Shown here in pieces: positions 1 through 11,676 of a stretch of 64,000 nt of DNA. The notes below the pieces were generated by a model that worked only from the letters and a program-made list of their open reading frames with translations, did not search any database and was not told where the DNA came from. Positions within the stretch are counted from its first letter, which is position 1; every line of letters starts with the position of its first letter. Position numbers and translations under genes: made by a program. The DNA is from Gamsiella multidivaricata (Eukaryota > Mortierellomycota > Mortierellomycetes > Mortierellales > Mortierellaceae): NCBI RefSeq assembly GCF_025024155.1, contig NW_026251742.1:306266-370265 (forward strand), read 5' to 3'.

Positions 1-3000
1 ATCCATTCAGGTCATCCTGCTGGGGCCAATTAGCCGCGTAGTGAGACTGCGCTCCTTGCTTTTTATCCTGAGGATCTTCCAACAGGAACTTGTTGACCAG
101 CTCTGCAAACAACACGCCCTGTCTACCGATCAAGATGGCGATCTCCTTCCTGAGTTCTCGGCGCGCCAGGATTGGCCAGAGTAGTGAGTTCATGATTACC
201 GAGATAATAATTCCGATAATAACTGTGATTGCACGCTTGTAGCAGACCTGATAAATCGTCTCGGTGGTATGGCCTTCATACATAATGAACGTAATTGACG
301 AGTACGAGAGCAACATAATGATCCCCAGTTTTGGATGTGCTGATTCCAAGATCAAAAAGACGCCGGCGAACGCTACGATCACACATAGTAAAGACATCAG
401 ATCAGATCCCAGCCAACCACAACAAGCATTAGTTGACCAGACCAGATATCGATTTTACTTACCAATGACAAGCATCATGGCACAAATCACATATGGATTC
501 TTGGGTAACGCCAAAAATGTCAATAGCGCCCAAAGGGTTCCAATCAAGGTTCCAGCGATACGCATCGCGCAGACACTGAACGTTGCGCCCACGGTAGGCG
601 ACAGAACCGCCATTACCGTTATCATGGCCCACTGTCCACGGTCTGTCGCCAGGGCCACGCTGTTCCATTGTAGCCACGACCACAGTCCAATGAACGTGAG
701 TGCGACTGCCATCTTGAAACCAAACTTGAAGTCCTCCGACTTGAACGGCTGCAAAAACTCCCAGAAACGGTAACGCAAAGTCTTGGGCTTGTTTACGCTC
801 ACGAAGGTCGTCCTTGCCGGCTTTATAGGTTCTGAAGCTGGATGGAGTTGTCGCTGTCGCTGCTTGGGCGTATTTTTGGAACCCTCGTTCGAGGTACTGC
901 AGCTAAAAGGCGAAAAGACGCCACGAAACCGCGATTTGCCCGCCTTCGCGTCCTTACCGTAGCGACCGCGGCGGTGATGATCTTTGGCAGAACCACCGCT
1001 TTCAGTAGAGCTCCTTCTGTCGTTGTGATCATCCGTGCGGTCGTTCAAGATGTGTGCGCGTAAGCCGGTGCCGTGGCTATCTACAAATGTTGAGTCTGAT
1101 TCGTGGTGGCCAGGTAATAATGACGGGGGGGTGCTGCAGGCAAAGGATGGGTAACGATCCTGGTGAGTCGAAGAAGGTGCTGATAATATGACATTACGAG
1201 GGCTCCTACTTCCACTCGTCTGCTGATGCGATTTCTTAGATTTACTATGCTTGGCAATATCCAACTCTGGCGGTGCGGTGTTGCGGAGCTTGAGGCCATT
1301 GACGCGTGGCATAAGATCGATCACATTAACGTCCTCAAAATGCTTCAAATCCTGATCGTCCCTGAGCTGCAGAGATTTAAAGTCTGGGATCTCCACTACG
1401 GTATACTGCTCGGCCCGCTTAGATCTGGACTTCGTGCTCGCTAATGATTCGGGGATTGTTCTTGACGGCGAGCCAGCCTCTTCTTCCCCAAACTCGTTAT
1501 CCAATACCTCTTTGCCCCTAAGGATGCTAGGATCACCAAGATCAGTCTCGTTATGGGTCCATTGCTTGGGGCTCCCATAATGTTGGGGCACTTCGCAATG
1601 TCGTGACCAGGCGGTACTGGATCGGAAGGGTGAATTGGACCTTGACCTGAGCCCTTGCAAGTGCCCGTGTGCACTGCGCCTGAATCGACGATTCTCGTCC
1701 TGATGATCGTCCTCCACTGGACCCAGTTCTAAGTCGGGCTCAGAGGTCTTGCGATGAACAAAAGCCGACAGAGTAATTGCTCGACGCAATGGTGGCAGGT
1801 CCCACATCTCCGAGTGTCGTCTCCGTCGATGCTCGGCTTTCCTTTCGGCAACGGCCTTTGCGGATGCTTCAGCAGCTGCTCTTTCGGCTACAGCCTTGGC
1901 AGTCTTGGCTTCAACCAATGCCTTCTCCTCCTCGATGGTCCTGGGCTGTCGATGCTCCAGATTCTTTGTCGTGTTCAAGACCAGAGCGTTGTGGCCTTCA
2001 CTGGTCTTGACCTGGGTATAACTGCCCCATGCGAACCAGTGCCAAAAGTTACCGAAAACTTTCGGCCACCACAGCTGTTTCCTACGCTTTGTCCGGCCAT
2101 CTTCCTCCATTTTTCTACGCTCCCGCTCCTCTATCTCCTCCATATGTTTGCCAAGGCGTAGCAGCTCGCGAGCGATCTCACGCAATGCGAACAAGAAAAA
2201 GAAGATCAAGAAGAGTTCTTCGCGTGGGCCAACATCAAGGGTCGGATGCGTGGCAATGAAGTCCCTGAGACCCTCCGCCTCTGCTTTGTCGAATATCTCC
2301 AGCTCCTGTGACAAGTACTGCACATAAGACATGTCCGGTGGCAACATGAGCTCGTCTTCGTCATCGTCGTCAATACCGGAGCACGTCGCGTTACGCTGGG
2401 CATCTTGCTGCAAAAATTTGTTTGGATGGACGGTGTCGGCTGCTACACCATTCTTTGACGGCTTGACATTTTTCTCCTTGTCCTTCACCATCCCTGACTT
2501 GAGCGCCCCTACATACTCTAGGTCCCCCTTTGTCATATGACTGGGCTTGATCCCGACCAAAGCTCGGATGCGATCCAAAACGGAGGTGTTGACAAAGCCT
2601 CGCTTTTTGGTAAGCTCACGCTCTGCTGCAGTCGTTCCAGCAGCATCCGTATATGTGGTAGTCCCGTTGACCCCAGCCTTCCCTTCTTCGGTCATTTTTG
2701 CTTCTGCAGCTCGAATGGTATTTACGCGCTGCGCGTTGCGTCGCCTGATACGCTCCAGTCGATCTTGCTCTACATTGAGTCCCGCGACCAACTCCCGCTC
2801 CATAGCAACCATGACTCTGGAACAAGAGTCACTCAAGCGCTGCAAAGGGTTGTGAACAATATCCAAAAACGACATGAATAGCTTGCGGTCACCAAAAGCA
2901 ACTTCCTTGGGTGGTACCGCCCGAGCTGCTGCTTCCGCCTGCCGCTGCTTTTCAGCTCGCTGCTGCTCGGCCTTGACCTCTCGTTCTGCCAGCTTTCGCT

Positions 3001-6000
3001 GTCGTGCGGCCTCCTTCTCTCGCTGTTTCCTGAAAGACTCTGCAGCCTTCTTGATTTGATGGTCGGTCAAAGACGTCTGGAACAAAAGCCCATTGCGCGA
3101 CGTATAGTGGTTAGAACAACCCAATGCACCATTCTCTGGAACCGTGGCATAGTGCATGTCCTCTAGTGGTATCCTTGGCGATCCTTCTTCGGATTTGTCC
3201 TTGCGCCTCTTTCCTTGACTCAACTTAAATCCAGCCTTCAGCGATGCAGGCCGATTGGGCTTGAACTTCGAAGCCGACTTGATGGAGAACAGCGACTTGA
3301 AGCTCTTGATCGTTTCCAGATTCTGCTCTTCGTAAATCGAGTTGGGCTTTGAGGAATTTGGCGTCGAGATATTAGAGGGAGTGGTACTGAGGTATTGGCG
3401 AGGAGTGTCGGTAGAAGGGTCATTATCTGCTCGGGTTGGGGTTAAGGTCCTTGAGCGGTGTGCTTGATGATGTCCAAACACATTAAAGACACCCCGTCCT
3501 CCCGGTGTTGGCGGCGCTGTTACGGTTCCATCACGACCGAACTGGAACGGCTGCTGCAAAGCGTCCTTCTGGAGGCGTTCCTGGTGTCGCTGCCTGGCTT
3601 TCATCGTTGCCTGGGTCGAGTTCTCTGCTCTCTGCAATAGTTGTCGGATGCGTCTTAGTTCGGCCGCACTGCCTCTCCTTTGAACTCTCTTCCGCGGCGT
3701 GCTATGACCGTCCTCGCTCGTGGGGCTTTCGGCCAACTGGTCATTGTGACGGCCATGGCGACTGCGACGACTAGTTCGCTGCTCAGCACCTTCCGCGATT
3801 GCATCGCCAAAGTAGTCACTCTGGTGATGTATCTTTTCACCCGAATCGTTGTTATTGGTAGTTCCAGAAGAAGGATGATCGGCTTCGCTTTCAGAGGCAC
3901 CGTCATCACTCTCAGTATCGCTGGCACTGCTGGGATAACTCAATTCACTTCCGCTCTGAGATACCAGATCCTGATCGTCGCGATCCGGGTGCCCTAGCAT
4001 CAGCAGTCGCTCGTTTTGTACGACCAAACTCATGGATCCGAGATGTCTCATCAACGCCGAGATGATCAAGCGGACTTCCTTGTAATCGGCGGGATTAGTC
4101 ATCGAGTAAGTGACCTCGTAGCGAGCTTCTCTGTAGGCACTGAATAGTTTTTTCTGCGCTGTTCGGACTTCCGCTTGGGCCTTCTCGATAGCCGATTTTG
4201 GGAGTGCGATGGTATTATGGTTTAGCAAGAAGAAGCGGGTGCTGAGAGTGAGTAGGGCACGAGATGTATCCAGAGACTCATTCAAGGCACGTCTACAATG
4301 AGTTGTGTTTCGAAACTGTTAAGTTCACAACTAATGAAAACGCAGCGAGTAGTAGTCGAAAGAAAGGACACTTACCCAAGCCCTTCGCTGGCGGTCTCTG
4401 GCCAAAGTAAAATACTGACGACCAGACAAATGCCGACTCCTAGCATCATAGGTCCCATAAGGCCCCAGAAGTCGTGGAAATCAAAATGCATGCTCGTATG
4501 GTTCCTGGTCAGGGCAAAGATGCCTGCGATGGTGTAAATGATGAAGGAGCAATTCAGCTTCGCGTATCTGGCCTTGTACGAAGTCATGATCCAGACGCCG
4601 ACAAAGAACCAGGCAGCATCGATGGCCCAGGCAGAGTTATTTCCATCCGGTAGGTACTTTTGGTTGAATGCCGCAGTAGCTACTTGACAGGGCAGGATCC
4701 AGACCGCGGCCAGGACGCCTCCGATGACGCTAAAGATGGTGACCTCGAGCTGCGAGCCAACTGTGCGAGAGGGATGCATGAAGACGACGGCGACGTTGGC
4801 CATGTAGGGCGAGGTTCCGAGGGCACGGGAGATGGAGGGGACGAGGGCCATGGCTGAGGATATGTAGAGGGCGACGATGAACTTGATGTGTCGCTTGACG
4901 ACTCTATGAGAGAAATGGCTCGTGAATTGCTTCCAGACGGAGGGAGGCGGAGGCGGCGGGGGCGCAAATGGAACCGAGTTTGCGCTGTTGATGGATTCGA
5001 TGGAGGGAGGACGCGAGACGGGGACGCGGCGGCTCTGGCCGTCGTGGTCGATGGAGGCGCGCGCACTCCTAGGCAGGTGCTCGGGGGCGGGGTCGAAGAT
5101 GGCCATGTCGAAGAAGCTAGAAATTACACGGGGTGTGCCGTTGGGCGAAGTCGTTAGTATGAATGAGCGGTTGGACCAAAAGCACTGGCTGTCGCAGCTG
5201 CAGTCTGTGTGTGCTGCCCCTGGAATCCCTCCATATTTCTGTGAAACATGGACAGGGTCCAATAGGCGGCAACTGGCGGCGCATGGGCTCGACAGGAGTC
5301 ACCAATTGTCAATCGTGTGGGTGCTGTTGGCTAAACAGGGTTTAGCCGCAAAAATAAAGGTTGCGGTAATTTCATGGCTGTCGAGTCATAACAAGAGACA
5401 AAAAGGTAAAAGAAATGGGTGCAACGGCCAAAACAACAGCGCCTGAGCTACATATAAACAGGCAGAGCGAAGAAAGGAGCTGTTGATGTGCATATCTACC
5501 AATAGGGGTATGTATGCACATTGAAATGAGCGACGAATAGACGCGTGGAAAGGGAAGGGGGGCCGATGAAGAAAAAAATAATAAAAAAAGCAGAGTTGTT
5601 CGCATACCCTCCTGGTTTTTGCATTCGGCCTGATGCAGTAGTACTTGGCTCATATACGTGCGACAGGCTCGATCGTCGAGAATGGGTCATCGAGAGAGGA
5701 AAAGTCGAGCGGGGTGCATGATGATGGGTATGATGGTGATCGTATCCCCCTGCATGGGCTGCAGCTGGTACTGGCCCTATTCCTGGAGTAGTGGGGTTCG
5801 ATGAAGGTCTGGAGTTTGGGGCCGACCTCGGGGTGCTGCTGCTGCTGTGGCTGTTCATGCGAACTAAGGGCGTGAAGGAAAGGGACGGGGGCACAGTTGA
5901 GGTCGAGGAATCGGACTGAGGGTGAAGTTGCTTTGGACGAAGATTAGTCATTGTGCTCTTTGACTTTGGCCGCGGGCGACTGATGCTGATGTCGCTGTCG

Positions 6001-6416
6001 CTGTTGTCGCGGACAGAGGCATGTTGACCAAGGCTGGGTCGAGGCGTGCGGGCGCTTTTGGTGCTGCTGCTGGTCGAGCCAGCTCCTCCACTGGTGGTGG
6101 CAGTGGTGCTGGTGGCGGCATTTGCCCCGGAGGGTAGGAGCGAGAAGTAGAGCGAAGGCGGCGGGGGCATGGGGATGGACAGGGCCTGGTGGCCGTTGCC
6201 GCGGGGGATGGGGCTGGATCGAGTGGTAGGTTTGTAGACATTGGTGCTGGAGTCGAGTGCGTGTCTCCTTGGGTTGGCGGGGAGGTTGGAGGAGCTGCCG
6301 CTGGGACTGGGGCTCGCACTGGAGGGGCTCCGTCTGAGGGCGAGGGTTGAGGAGGATGGGACAGGGACAGAGGATGGGGACGGGTCTTTTTTCCGCCTGA
6401 AGGTGGGAAGGCGCAT
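1..6416 (-). CDS. BRE4-like / aromatic acid exporter family (FUSC-type) membrane protein, 3' end outside window
   Basis: Four coding exons: 6416-5608, 5116-4376, 4292-463 and 372 to beyond position 1, about 1,917 residues so far. Start ATG is at 6416 (MRLPTFRRKKD). Phase closes at all three introns (490, 83 and 90 nt); intron 1 has donor GTATGC and branch site ACTAACG. Residues 1-270 are Ser/Pro-rich and disordered, followed by a poly-Pro run. A block of about six membrane helices (roughly 320-515) has the character of the Pfam ArAE_2_N putative ER transporter domain. A long charged linker follows, then a second helix block matching the FUSC/ArAE core (WAMITVMAVLSPTVGATFSV). That architecture is known from fungal BRE4-type proteins linked to brefeldin A sensitivity and organic-acid export; the substrate here is unknown. 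An ATG at 5106 would allow a shorter form lacking exon 1. Confidence 0.8.
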
Positions 6417-8073
6417 TGGAGGAGGAGGAGGAGGAGTGTGCGAAGGTGTGGGTGTGGGTGTGTGAGTGTACGACGGTGTGACTGTGCGAGTGCGAGTGTG
6501 CTGGTGTGGGTGTGGTGGGTGTGGGCGTGTTGCGGTCTACAAGGGGGGAAGAGGGCGGGGTCGATGGAGAATGAGGAATGACATTCTGTCCGCAGAAGGT
6601 GAAGGGAGGATCAAACGAGGAGAGAGAGAAACAGGCTGCATAAATCCCCACTGGGATGAGTGAGGTCATAGCTGATATTCCCATTGGGCAACCTGGTCCC
6701 CTGGCAGCACCGGTCGCAATTGGCAGTGGTTTGGTCACATATAGTCCATGCATGCCATGGCCGGCCTTAATATTTCGATCTCCTCCGCTCAGGAATACTC
6801 AGCTACCTCGATAAATCACAGTTCATTAGGCGACATCGGATGCTCTCAGTCTAGTGTAAATCCAATGCAGACTCCGATATGCCAACATGAACGCCGACAT
6901 GAAGCTTTTTCTAGATCACGGTTGTTGTCGGCGCTGATCCACAAAAGCGCGCTGTTTCCATCCTTGTCTGGACCCTCGATGCGCACAGAGATCCTTTAGG
7001 TCGCCCTGGGATTGATCTTCTTGACACCATAGCGCACCCGGAACTTGATAGGAGAGCAATGGCTAAATAGGTCTAACAGAGTAATCTAGGTCGCAATCGT
7101 CTTCGAAGGCACATCTCGCAGCGATACACCCTGGGATCGGACAAGATCTAATCACAGTGCCATACCCTATCTATATACAATCAAATGCAGAACTAGCCTC
7201 TTTTACACATGGAGAGTCAAGCCCTTCTAGGTCTTCCCTCTTATCCGTCTTTTCAAGGCGGGCCGGTCAGCCACAAGGGGAAGCGCTTCTGGGCCAGCAC
7301 AGGTTCTTTTGTCGCGAATGACCTCGCCCTGAAAGTCGACGCCTATGACGCCCGCTTTCCGGCGGCATTCCTGGCAGGAGGTCCCTCAAGTCACTAACCA
7401 CGGTTCCACGATTGGAAGCGATCAGAAGTAAGGGTACGCCGCATATTCAGGGCCATGTCCAGGCTAGGGTAACCAGTTGAAGGCGATCGGCGTCAACATC
7501 GGGAGCGGCACCTTTGAGTTCACGCGAGGCTGCCTGTCTCTTCACATAGCCATGGCCCGATTCATCGCCAAGCAGGCATGTTAACAACTATTTCGCATAT
7601 ATTAATACTGCACCGCATTTGACGCGTCTTCTGTTTCCAACTTTGTTACCTCGCGTGCTTGGAATCATTGTCTGTCAGCTCAACGAGGCGACACAAACAG
7701 TGTATGTCCCCGCTGCGATTTACTAACTGTTAAGATAAGCAAGCTCGCCTGCACAGCCTGCCACCGCACCCTTCACAGGGACTCTTGCGGCGCATACAAC
7801 ATCGCACGGGTGGAAAACGTCATAAAAGTACATATATACTATACCTTCAGGGTCCATTTATCACCGCCACCTCCATGGAGGATTTGACGACGAATGAATC
7901 ATGATTTCGCTGTTGTGCACGAGCAATGGCCAACAGACAGTGCGATTCAAAAGATATGTGATATGTGTGACCGATGTGATTGACTGATATGCAAGGCCTT
8001 ATAATAATGTTGTTTCTATTCCATGCTATGTGCGTACTCCTTCCTTTACTCTCTCTCTCTCTGCAGAATCCGT
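6417..8073. other. Intergenic region between two minus-strand genes; nothing recognised
   Basis: About 1.66 kb between the BRE4-like start and the fibrillarin stop. Only short ORFs are present, the largest being 62 and 83 codons. None shows a family motif or a plausible splice chain, and I see no tRNA-like TΨC arm. The first 300 bases carry GT/GA-rich simple sequence. The region should hold the BRE4-like promoter and the fibrillarin 3' UTR. A CT run lies just downstream of the fibrillarin stop, at about 8050-8062. Confidence 0.5.
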
Positions 8074-9875
8074 TTACTTAGAGCGAACGTACTTGCCGAC
8101 AACCAGGGCGTGGTCCCTCTCGAATGGCTCCAGCGTCAACTGCTCCTGGGGCTTGATGCGCTGCTCCTGAAGCTTGGGAATCTCACCGGCGAAAACAGTG
8201 GCAGCATCCACAGTCGAATCGATACAGTTGGCTTTGATCGAGATTACAATGTGTCCGTTGTTTTTCAAGAAGTGATGGGCGTTGATTCCAATAATACGGG
8301 ACTGATCGGGCTGAGCAACATCGGCGAAAATAACGTCAACCATGCCGACCAACATGCGGTACTTGTGAGGATGGCGAGCATCCTCAATGATAGGAATGAC
8401 GTTCGTACGCTTCTTGGCCATGTTAATCAAATCGCGTCCGGAGCGGTGAGAGAACTCAACAGCATAAACAAGACCCTCAGGTCCGACAATATCAGCAACG
8501 TGAGAGACCGTGGTTCCAGAGGCGGCTCCGAGGTACAGCACCTTCTTGCCGGGAGCAATGTGAATGTTGTCGACACCTCCGAGGACACCAGCAGCGACCT
8601 TGGAGCGGAAAGGGTTCCAGACTCTGTATTCAACCTTGGTACCATCAGCACCCTAATTATTAAACGAAAAGGAAGACGCTAATGAGCACCCATACTGTTC
8701 CTGCCACAGAAAATCGACAAAAAAAATCCATGTGCCGAGCACTCCACCTCAATGGCAATTCTCTTTTCGCCGTAGACTGACTCGCCAGGGACCAAATTCT
8801 TGGTCAAGAGATAATCTTCCTTGCCGTGGGCAACAAAGATACCCTCGTGTCTGTGAGGCTCGACCGTAACCTTGGCACCACCCCTGGCCCCACCACGAGC
8901 ACCGCCACGAGTACCGCCACGACCACCACGGGCACCACCACGGGCAGGACCACCGCGCTTAGCGACACCTACGATCCATGACACATGCGCATAGAATAAA
9001 GTCGTGTGTGAAGGAAGGAAGTGCAAATATTGTTAACAACTTGCTTGTTGAACAGTGAGCACGATCCAGCAACAGAGAGCTCAAAAACGATCGAATGCAA
9101 ATGACGGGCTATCAGAAGCAATAAGAGAACAAGGCAGAAAAATAGTGAAATACGCATGCGGACCACATCATTGAAACCGCCATGGTATACAAGTACAGTT
9201 GCAATAACAAAATATTCTTTCTAATTGTTCTCCAATATGCATTCAGGACAGATCATAAATGCTCGATGTTTTAAGATCCGAAGCTAGATCGCGCTTTCAC
9301 TTTGATCAGATTATGAGTCTGGGGAGATGAAAACCAAAAAACTATTTGATGGTAACTGGCAATCATCCTCCATAATCATATTCCGGGAAGACATAAAAAG
9401 CACTTTCATGAGAAGAACGATATTGGAATGCCCAAGGCGATCCCTGATCTGTTGCAGCTCTTTTTGATAACGTGTCTTTTAGGCGTCTTCGCAGAGAATT
9501 TCTGACCTAGATCATAAAGCACTGCACTTACCACCGCGTCCGCCACCACGGCCACCGCGATCACCACCGAAACCACCGCGTCCACTGCCACGTCCGCCTC
9601 CACGAGCAGCACCACCACGGCTACCACGACCGCCACGATCACCTATGGAAAGACAAGGAATGTTAGAGATGCCATGAATAGCTTGAGGGGCAAAAAACAA
9701 CAACAACATCATATGCAACGGCCTCAAGGCTGGGATATGAAGGCAAGGATGTAGTCATTAATCCATGCAAATTGAAGGTCAAGATCATGAGTGTAGGGGG
9801 ATCGTGATTGTAAATCAAACTGATCAAACCACGTTCAGCAGCGAGTGAGAGCTGAAACAACCTACCAAATCCCAT
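8074..9875 (-). CDS. NOP1: Fibrillarin, box C/D snoRNP 2'-O-methyltransferase
   Basis: Exons 9875-9866, 9642-9532, 8968-8748 and 8652-8074 give 306 residues, a normal fibrillarin length. The first coding exon is only 10 nt (ATG GGA TTT G). The N-terminal GAR domain is built from RGG repeats spread over exons 2 and 3. The SAM-binding Rossmann methyltransferase domain follows, with [20 protein letters not shown] and the acidic [12 protein letters not shown] strand. Fibrillarin methylates rRNA ribose in the nucleolus, guided by box C/D snoRNAs. Introns 1 (223 nt), 2 (563 nt) and 3 (95 nt) are GT-AG. The third donor (GTGGAG) is weak but is the only one that keeps frame with the acceptor at 8653. 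Intron 2 is long for this window and contains a possible snoRNA. Confidence 0.95.
9101..9183 (-). ncRNA. Candidate intronic box C/D snoRNA in fibrillarin intron 2
   Basis: Read on the gene strand, box C-like ATGATGT (9171-9165) and box D CTGA (9115-9112) lie about 50 nt apart. They are flanked by a possible 7-bp terminal stem, ATGGCGG (9183-9177) with CCGTCAT (9107-9101), one pair being G.U. Spacing and host gene suit an intronic C/D snoRNA. However, box C has one mismatch, the stem is separated from the boxes by 4-5 unpaired bases, and I found no convincing C'/D' pair or rRNA-complementary guide. This is weak and may be chance. Confidence 0.2.
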
Positions 9876-10197
9876 TTTTATATGTACAAAAGGGAGAGAG
9901 GGGTTGAATGAAGGAATAAAGGATGGAGAGGTTTTTTATTGCTTGTGATCAAAAAAAGAAAAAGATAGCAGGAATAGATGCAAAAGAGCGAGTTCTTTTT
10001 TTTTTTTTTTGGAGTGTTTACACCAGTCGAAAAGCAAGTCAACTATTCTGGGAATTAAGTCAGCTGCCGGAAATAATGACTGAACTCTGGCACCCTCAGG
10101 AAAACATATCTTAGCACATTACCAATAGTTCAACTATGGGTTGTAGGACTGTCGTGATGCCGCCTCTTGGCCTTGATATCCTCGGTCTCGACAAATT

Positions 10198-10473
10198 TCC
10201 TAGTGTTCCTGACATCCCAACCATGGAGGGGATGGGGAAGATACCCTTCTTGTAACAAGGAGTTTTCAGCTTTTAACACACTGATGAGGTGTGCGCAGGC
10301 CTTAGGGGCAGGCCCGAGGAATGTGACCTGTCAACTGGCGACTGTGGATCGGTTCCGCTTTGGTGGTGAGGACAACGATAGTAGATCTTTGCTAGTTAGT
10401 CTGATAGATTCGCAGAGTCAATTGACTCGAGAAACAAGTTGTTATAAAAAAAATCCTAGTGTTCCTGACATCC
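10198..10473. repeat. 20-nt direct repeat pair within the transposase relic
   Basis: The sequence TCCTAGTGTTCCTGACATCC occurs at 10198-10217 and again at 10454-10473, 256 nt apart. The second copy lies in the relic reading frame. The pair probably marks an internal duplication or the join between two fragments of the same element. Confidence 0.7.
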
Positions 10474-10892
10474 TGGTAACGGTTAAAAAGGACTCTATGG
10501 TTAACAGCTTGCCCCTTGGTGCTCATTTCCGTTGCGATTCGTCGAAGGCCTGAAGCAAACGACCGAATGTGATGGTTGCATGGATGCTTGAATTGAGCGT
10601 CTCCGTTATCCTTTCTCAACACGATATTCTTGACGGTATTGAATGTGTAAGAGGCCGTTCGTAGAAAAAGATTCGATGTCGTAACAAGTTTTGCGTTCTC
10701 TTTTTCTTCCTTGCAAAACTCGTAGCAATGAAGTACTGTTCTACGCTCCTCTACAGACACTTTTTTTCCTGAAGGCTGTTTATGCTGTTTGACTGAAACG
10801 AACGTATTGCTGGGAGGTGGGACTTTCCGCAATTCTCTGATCTGGCTCTGCAATAGCTTGGCCTTCTTCTGAAGCTTTTCAATCATCTCCAA
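10392..10892 (-). pseudogene. Decayed N-terminal fragment of a DDE-type (IS630/Tc1-like) transposase
   Basis: An open stretch of about 166 codons begins with a coiled, Lys/Gln-rich segment. It contains VSVEERRTVLHCYEFCKEEK, typical of the helix-turn-helix N-terminus of DDE superfamily transposases common in fungal genomes. The frame then loses family character, and no DDE catalytic core follows within 500 bp. A 20-nt piece of the same frame (encoding a QDVRNTR-like stretch) is repeated at 10198-10217 and 10454-10473, so the 3' part has been rearranged. The family call rests on remembered motif character only. Confidence 0.4.
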
Positions 10893-11676
10893 GATCTCCT
10901 AGGCTATTGGCTCTTCCTCCGTTGGACAGAGTTTCAAAAAGAGGATCAAGGTGGGGCGTTTTCTTGGGAAAAACGCTCGCGGCTAGTGTAAGCAAATTAG
11001 TGCTTGATGAAGAATCCTCCAAAACAAACGATAGAAACGCGCTGTATGGCCCTGCCATCTGAACTCAATAGAGTCCTCAGTGACGTTGTAGAGTCGAAGG
11101 GACAGCATTCGTATTGGGGGAGCGTTTTTTTGCCATGCTCTCCCGAGTCAACGTACAGGTGGGTGCATAATGCACTGAGCACGCATATAAAAGACGAGGG
11201 ATATCCTGCCTTCATCCACCTTGACATTCCCGCTTTCACTCGCTTCTAAGTAAGACGCCTACAATCCTCACCGTTATCAAAACTAATTTCGTGCACCATT
11301 GCTGACCCTATTAAGCATTTTGATGGTAGATAAAAAAACAGTTCCGATCGTCCTTGTCTCGATGCTCGCCAGTATTCATAGTTATAAATAAATTGAGGGG
11401 CCTTTGCCTGTGAATGGTCGATAGTTCATGAGGTAAGACTTGGCGAACAGAATGTGCACCAAAAATTTGCATTCGGCCGGTTTCAGCTCTCCAACGACGA
11501 CCATCTCCTTGCTCGCCCATCCACTCATAAATATATACCAAATTGCCTTCCTCACTGAAATACTCCCTGTCCCCATTACCCACCCCCCGCCATTGAACTT
11601 CCATAAGGTCCCTGGCAGCAACACGCAGTAAAAACACAAAAGAACGGACGATAAGAAGCGCATACGATACCTCAAA

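Larger units (their letters stand above)
9876..11676. other. Intergenic region upstream of the cyclase, containing a decayed transposase fragment
   Basis: No intact gene. It holds the fibrillarin promoter side, the transposase relic at 10392-10892 with its duplicated segment, and about 800 bp upstream of the cyclase start. In the cyclase frame an in-frame stop at 11629-11631 limits how far that protein could extend upstream. Short ORFs at 11004-11249 and 11382-11729 have no recognisable motif. Confidence 0.5.

Noticed and set aside
264..773. 169-codon plus-strand ORF
   Set aside because: Antisense to the BRE4-like membrane domain, whose minus-strand frame has clear homology and splice signals.
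9310..9400. Second C/D snoRNA-like pattern in fibrillarin intron 2 (GATTATG/CATAATC stem around GGATGAT)
   Set aside because: The stem lies inside where box D should be, and no CTGA sits in the right place.
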